From positions 1 through 34,032 of the forward strand of contig NZ_ALJG01000347.1 of NCBI RefSeq assembly GCF_000286315.1: DNA of 34,032 nucleotides, written 5' to 3'. Shown here piece by piece: positions 31,677-34,032 of the stretch. Both the position numbers and the translations under genes were made by a program. The notes under the pieces were generated by a model, which was not told the origin of the DNA, made no database searches, and saw only the letters and a program-made list of their open reading frames with translations. Every line of letters begins with the position of its first letter. The stretch's first letter is position 1. Origin of the DNA: Paenisporosarcina sp. TG20. Its GTDB lineage: Bacteria; Bacillota; Bacilli; Bacillales_A; Planococcaceae.

Positions 31677-33527
31677 TTAATTCTGACTATCTTTAGATGT
31701 ATATTGATTTGTTATGCTATCTGATATATTTAAAATTTCATAAATAATATTAGTATTCTTTTCAATATAGGGTAAGTCTAAATCAATCCTGGACATGTCA
31801 TTCATATCATAAAAACGTTTTGGAAAACGGGCATTTTCACCAATATAAAAATGTTCATTGTTTATAAAAGATCCACTTGGTAAGTAGTAACGCATGCCAA
31901 GTAAATTATTCTTGTAATGGAATAGGTTTTGTCCCATGATAGGCGATTTGATTTCAATCCCTAATAAGTTTGAAAGTGTAGGCATCATATCTATTTGTCC
32001 ACCTAAATTCGTGTTGACAATATGCTTATTAAAAATTCCGGGGATTGTTACGATAAACGGAATTGTAAATCTGTCTCTTAATGAATAAGTATGTCCTAGT
32101 AATTTAGCCATTAACTCGTTATCTTCGTCTGTCATTGGGCTACCATGAAGGCCTGAATGATCCCCAAAAATAGCGATGACAGATTCATCATAAATACCAA
32201 GTTCTTTCAACTCAGTTACAAAGCGTCCGATTTGTTCATCTGTATAGCGTATAGATTGCAAATAATTTCCTACGTAAGTTCCTTCAAATTCATCTGGAAG
32301 ATTTAATAACTCATCTTTTTTCGGCATCACAAAAGGTGTATGACTTGTCATGGTCATGATATTAGCATACATTCGTTTCTCTAACTGTACATTTTCTTTC
32401 ACTTTCTCCGTCACAAAGTCAAACAAAACCGCATCTGACGATCCAATACCGATAACATCTTCATTGGGAATTTCTATGTCGGTATATACCGTTTGGAACC
32501 CTAGCACTGGATAAAGAGCATCTCGGTTCCAATATTCAACATCATCTGCATGAAAAGTCATTGAGTGGTAATCATTTTCATTTAAATCAGTAACCAGTGA
32601 AGGCATAGGTTTACCTGACAGGAAATTAGTGGTTGGTTCCATTCCTTTAGGATATAAAGAAGTATGCAATAACCATTCAGAGTCAGATGTATTTCCTGCA
32701 CCTATTTGTTGGAAGAGGTTTGAGAACTCTGTACTTTCCTCTAGTAATTTGTTAATATTTGGTGTAATTTCTTGATTCTCAATAGACATCCCAACAACAA
32801 ACTCTTGCATAGATTCTACTTGAATAATAAATAAATGACGATCTTTTGCCAACCCAAAGCTCTTATGTTCCAAATCCGGAAGGTAGTCGTTATTTTTAAG
32901 TTTTATAAGTTCTTGATAATCAAAGTCCGAATCAACTACTTCAGTTTCTTGAAAATTCCTTTGCAACATCTGGGTTAGTTGTGTATTCAAGTAACCGTAT
33001 TGTTTTGATGCAGATGATACATTATATACAGTGTCTTTATATGTACTTAATTGAACAAGAACTGTAGCCAAGAATAAAGCTGCTATGATTACAACGTTTA
33101 GTTTTGTTGAAGCCGGAGTAATTTCAATTTTCCCAAAAATAAGAACAGCAATGATTATAATAAACGTATCAATGAAATAAAACAAATCAGTAAAAGAATA
33201 CAAATATGGGACAATTTCAATAATCGATCCCACTTGACCAGATTGACTTAAATCATAATAGGAAGGAACGATCAAAAAATATCTTTCATACCAAGTAATC
33301 ATAATCATTAAAATTGAGGTTAATATATTAATGATTAACAAATAGGGAATTGGATTTTTCATAACCATTAATATAAGCAAGAAATAAGGAATTAACCAAA
33401 TAACTGATTCAGTTAATAACTGGAGAATAGATAGATCATTAAATAATTCATATCGGAAATAAAAAATCTTTGCTATGACCATAGATACCATAAGAAATAT
33501 TATGTGAATTTTTATTTTGTTTTTCAT
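31677..33527 (-). CDS. LTA-synthase-family glycerol-phosphate transferase
   Basis: Enzymes of this family polymerise glycerol-phosphate from phosphatidylglycerol outside the membrane to make lipoteichoic acid or its primer. The 616 residues show about five N-terminal membrane segments (about 8-165) and an extracellular sulfatase-like domain with the metal and catalytic residues E238 (QVESMQ), nucleophile T280 (GAGNTSDSEW), H396 (SHTPF) and D456-H457 (GDHSG). GAGGAG lies upstream of the ATG. LtaS itself and its paralogues (LtaP, YfnI, YqgS types) cannot be told apart here. It is a single gene with the probable terminator above. Confidence 0.9.
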   Translation of the reverse strand: MKNKIKIHIIFLMVSMVIAKIFYFRYELFNDLSILQLLTESVIWLIPYFLLILMVMKNPIPYLLIINILTSILMIMITWYERYFLIVPSYYDLSQSGQVGSIIEIVPYLYSFTDLFYFIDTFIIIIAVLIFGKIEITPASTKLNVVIIAALFLATVLVQLSTYKDTVYNVSSASKQYGYLNTQLTQMLQRNFQETEVVDSDFDYQELIKLKNNDYLPDLEHKSFGLAKDRHLFIIQVESMQEFVVGMSIENQEITPNINKLLEESTEFSNLFQQIGAGNTSDSEWLLHTSLYPKGMEPTTNFLSGKPMPSLVTDLNENDYHSMTFHADDVEYWNRDALYPVLGFQTVYTDIEIPNEDVIGIGSSDAVLFDFVTEKVKENVQLEKRMYANIMTMTSHTPFVMPKKDELLNLPDEFEGTYVGNYLQSIRYTDEQIGRFVTELKELGIYDESVIAIFGDHSGLHGSPMTDEDNELMAKLLGHTYSLRDRFTIPFIVTIPGIFNKHIVNTNLGGQIDMMPTLSNLLGIEIKSPIMGQNLFHYKNNLLGMRYYLPSGSFINNEHFYIGENARFPKRFYDMNDMSRIDLDLPYIEKNTNIIYEILNISDSITNQYTSKDSQN

Positions 33528-34032
33528 ACCACTTAATTCTCCTCAAAATTAAATTAAAAATACTGGCAGTCTCCGAGTTTGGAGCTAGAATAGCAGTATT
33601 AATTTAACTAACTTATTTTAACTAACTTATTTTAACTAACTTATTTTAACATACCTATCTTTTCAATGAAAGTTGAATATACTAGTATATGACACTTCCG
33701 AATTTCAAAGAGACAAATTTATAACTTGACTGGTAATTTTTTCTCTTCTTTATATTTAACCTGAATTATTCATGCCTGGTCGATCGACCGACCATTTTGC
33801 CAAAACCCATTGTTTTTTGAATCTTATTAAGGCGTATACAGTTTGTTCTCTTCCTATAACGTTATTTCATATTAGAGAGCTAGAGAAAGGGTGATTTTGG
33901 GCAGACTTCCCCCTTCGTTGCCATTTAATTTCTATAAAATGGATATAAAGGGTAGCTATTCTATTTTTAGTTGTTGAATTCGGGTGAGAATCTTCCAAAA
34001 GAATTCCTAGTACACGAAACTGGAAGATAATT
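33528..34032. other. Leader of the LTA-synthase-type gene and window end
   Basis: It holds AATACTG (33559-33565) inverse to CAGTATT (33594-33600) enclosing CTCC/GGAG, a 14-bp tandem repeat (33604-33650), an ATATACTAGTATAT palindrome near 33678, and GGTCGATCGACC near 33779. From 33800 to the end I see no gene. A promoter could not be fixed. Confidence 0.5.
33604..33650. repeat. 14-bp tandem repeat in the leader of the LTA-synthase-type gene
   Basis: TTAACTAACTTATT is repeated exactly three times (33604, 33618, 33632), plus a partial TTAAC. Confidence 0.9.

Overview
This window is low-GC Firmicute chromosome. RF2 carries a programmed frameshift, ribosome-binding sites are strong (GGAGG), and the gene order secA-prfB, hpf, comFA/comFC, degS/degU, yvyE, an LCP protein and tagO is the known Bacillus order. 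Nine CWB2 cell-wall-binding repeats, long HPF and the GC-rich intergenic repeats fit Bacillaceae or Planococcaceae (Sporosarcina/Psychrobacillus/Lysinibacillus-like); this placement is inference. I see no phage, transposase, CRISPR array, rRNA or tRNA.

Layout. (1) 1-5.2 kb, minus strand: ftsE-ftsX-M23 hydrolase behind a WalR-type promoter, a 0.7 kb repeat-rich gap, then cccB and a YitT-family gene. (2) 5.3-11.8 kb, minus: secA-prfB with the RF2 frameshift site, hpf with overlapping sigma-B-like and sigma-H-like promoters, and comFA-comFC. The comFB gene and the flagellar block that separates comFC from hpf in B. subtilis are missing here. (3) 11.8-13.9 kb: about 2.1 kb without a credible gene, built of hairpin modules, 21-bp arrays and GC-rich dispersed repeats. 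(4) 13.9-20.3 kb: a lipoprotein and degS-degU (minus), divergent yvyE and an LCP wall-polymer ligase (plus), then tagO (minus). (5) 20.6-28 kb, minus: an autolysin block of a SpoIID/CWB2 protein, an amidase/CWB2 protein, a lipoprotein, and a separate CWB2-NlpC/P60 hydrolase with its own WalR-type promoter. (6) 28.3-33.5 kb, minus: surface-polymer genes, namely an LTA-synthase-type enzyme, WecC-type UDP-ManNAc dehydrogenase, a WecG/TagA transferase and a GT4 glycosyltransferase.

How it fits together. Most of the window concerns the cell envelope: precursor export (SecA), lipid-linked polymer initiation (TagO, GT26), polymer attachment (LCP), and wall opening (FtsEX-M23, amidase, NlpC/P60). Two hydrolase units carry matching WalR boxes at the same distance from their -10 elements.

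The least explained material is intergenic: four arrays of 21-bp units with locus-specific sequence, and several families in which conserved flanks surround hairpins whose stems differ between copies. I found no clear new multi-protein system; these repeats and the SpoIID domain interrupted by three CWB2 repeats are the most unusual things I can support.
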